A DNA stretch of 12,330 nt from positions 1 through 12,330 of the forward strand of contig DATDJZ010000178.1 in NCBI GenBank assembly GCA_036520315.1, written 5' to 3'. A program made the translations under genes and the position numbers. The notes below the pieces were generated by a model. That model searched no databases and was not told the origin of the DNA. It saw only the letters and a list, made by a program, of their open reading frames with translations. Below are positions 12,219 through 12,330 of this stretch, one piece after another (position 1 is the first letter of the stretch; the number at the start of each line of letters is the position of its first letter). This stretch comes from DASUPK01 sp036520315. GTDB taxonomy: Bacteria; Actinomycetota; Thermoleophilia; Solirubrobacterales; 70-9.

Positions 12219-12330
12219 ATGCTGCTCCTAGCCGATTTCACCCTGGGCGATCTCCTGGTCTCGATGATTGCCTTGTTCTTCCTGATCCTTGCGGTCTGGC
12301 TGTTCATCGCGGTGTTCGCTGACATCTTCA
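12219..12330 (+). CDS. N-terminus of a PLDc_N/SHOCT-type small membrane protein (partial)
   Basis: Only the first 37 codons are in the window. The frame starts MLLLADFTLGDLLVSMIALF and continues FLILAVWLFIAVFADIF, one strong membrane helix ending in an acidic motif before an expected turn. This matches the start of actinobacterial small membrane proteins with a phospholipase D N-terminal-like (PLDc_N) pair of helices and often a C-terminal SHOCT segment; their role is unknown. The ATG at 12219 has AAGGGAG five bases upstream. The 3' end lies beyond the window, so the SHOCT part is not verified. Confidence 0.7.
   Translation, partial: MLLLADFTLGDLLVSMIALFFLILAVWLFIAVFADIF

Noticed and set aside
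11676..12325. Minus-strand frames across the coiled-coil gene and the hairpin region
   Set aside because: Low-quality composition, overlap with better genes (11542-11950 minus and 12219 plus), no ribosome-binding sites.

Overview
The window reads as high-GC actinobacterial DNA, most likely from the class Thermoleophilia (Solirubrobacterales/Gaiellales-like). The grounds are uniformly GC-rich codons, frequent GTG/TTG starts, a tandem set of small SnoaL/NTF2-like genes beginning MSxENVE (a type I associate with that class), and a partial PLDc_N/SHOCT-type membrane protein at the right edge. The taxonomic call is inference.

Layout. (1) 15-1235 (+): a c-di-GMP phosphodiesterase-like EAL protein, whose stop codon interlocks with that of the convergent permease. 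(2) 7844 down to 1232 (-): a tight six-gene run, in transcription order rex (redox repressor), a GCS2-type glutamate-cysteine ligase, a small DUF1844-like protein, hppA (K+-independent H+-pyrophosphatase), a two-helix membrane protein, and an APC permease with a C-terminal universal stress domain. Gaps run from an 11-base overlap to 49 bases, so this is probably one redox/energy operon. (3) 7864-9567: debris of one or more mobile elements packed against the 5' end of rex. It holds the catalytic half of a tyrosine integrase (-), the winged-helix tail of a replication/primase-type protein (+), a tiny CxxC peptide, an excisionase-like HTH protein, a 21-codon stub, and the first ~105 codons of a restriction-helicase (-). 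Two junctions, near 8590 and 9260, each cut two genes. (4) 9641-11243 (+): a tandem array of four SnoaL/NTF2-like units with start-to-start spacings of 396, 395 and 395 bases and near-identical junctions. Unit 1 is intact. Units 2 and 3 each lack one base. Unit 4 keeps only its first 8 and last 10 codons, around a small secreted-protein gene. (5) 11950 down to 11256 (-): two unrecognised charged/coiled-coil proteins, the first with an apparent one-base insertion. (6) 11951-12218: a gene-free stretch with three hairpins, then the start of a membrane protein gene (+) that runs off the window.

The left 7.8 kb looks like ordinary intact chromosome. The right 4.5 kb is accessory and decaying. The most notable structures are the two deletion scars in the mobile-element debris, and the SnoaL array, whose terminal codons and stop appear to supply the ribosome-binding site of the next gene and whose last unit has had its interior replaced. 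No CRISPR array, rRNA or tRNA was seen.
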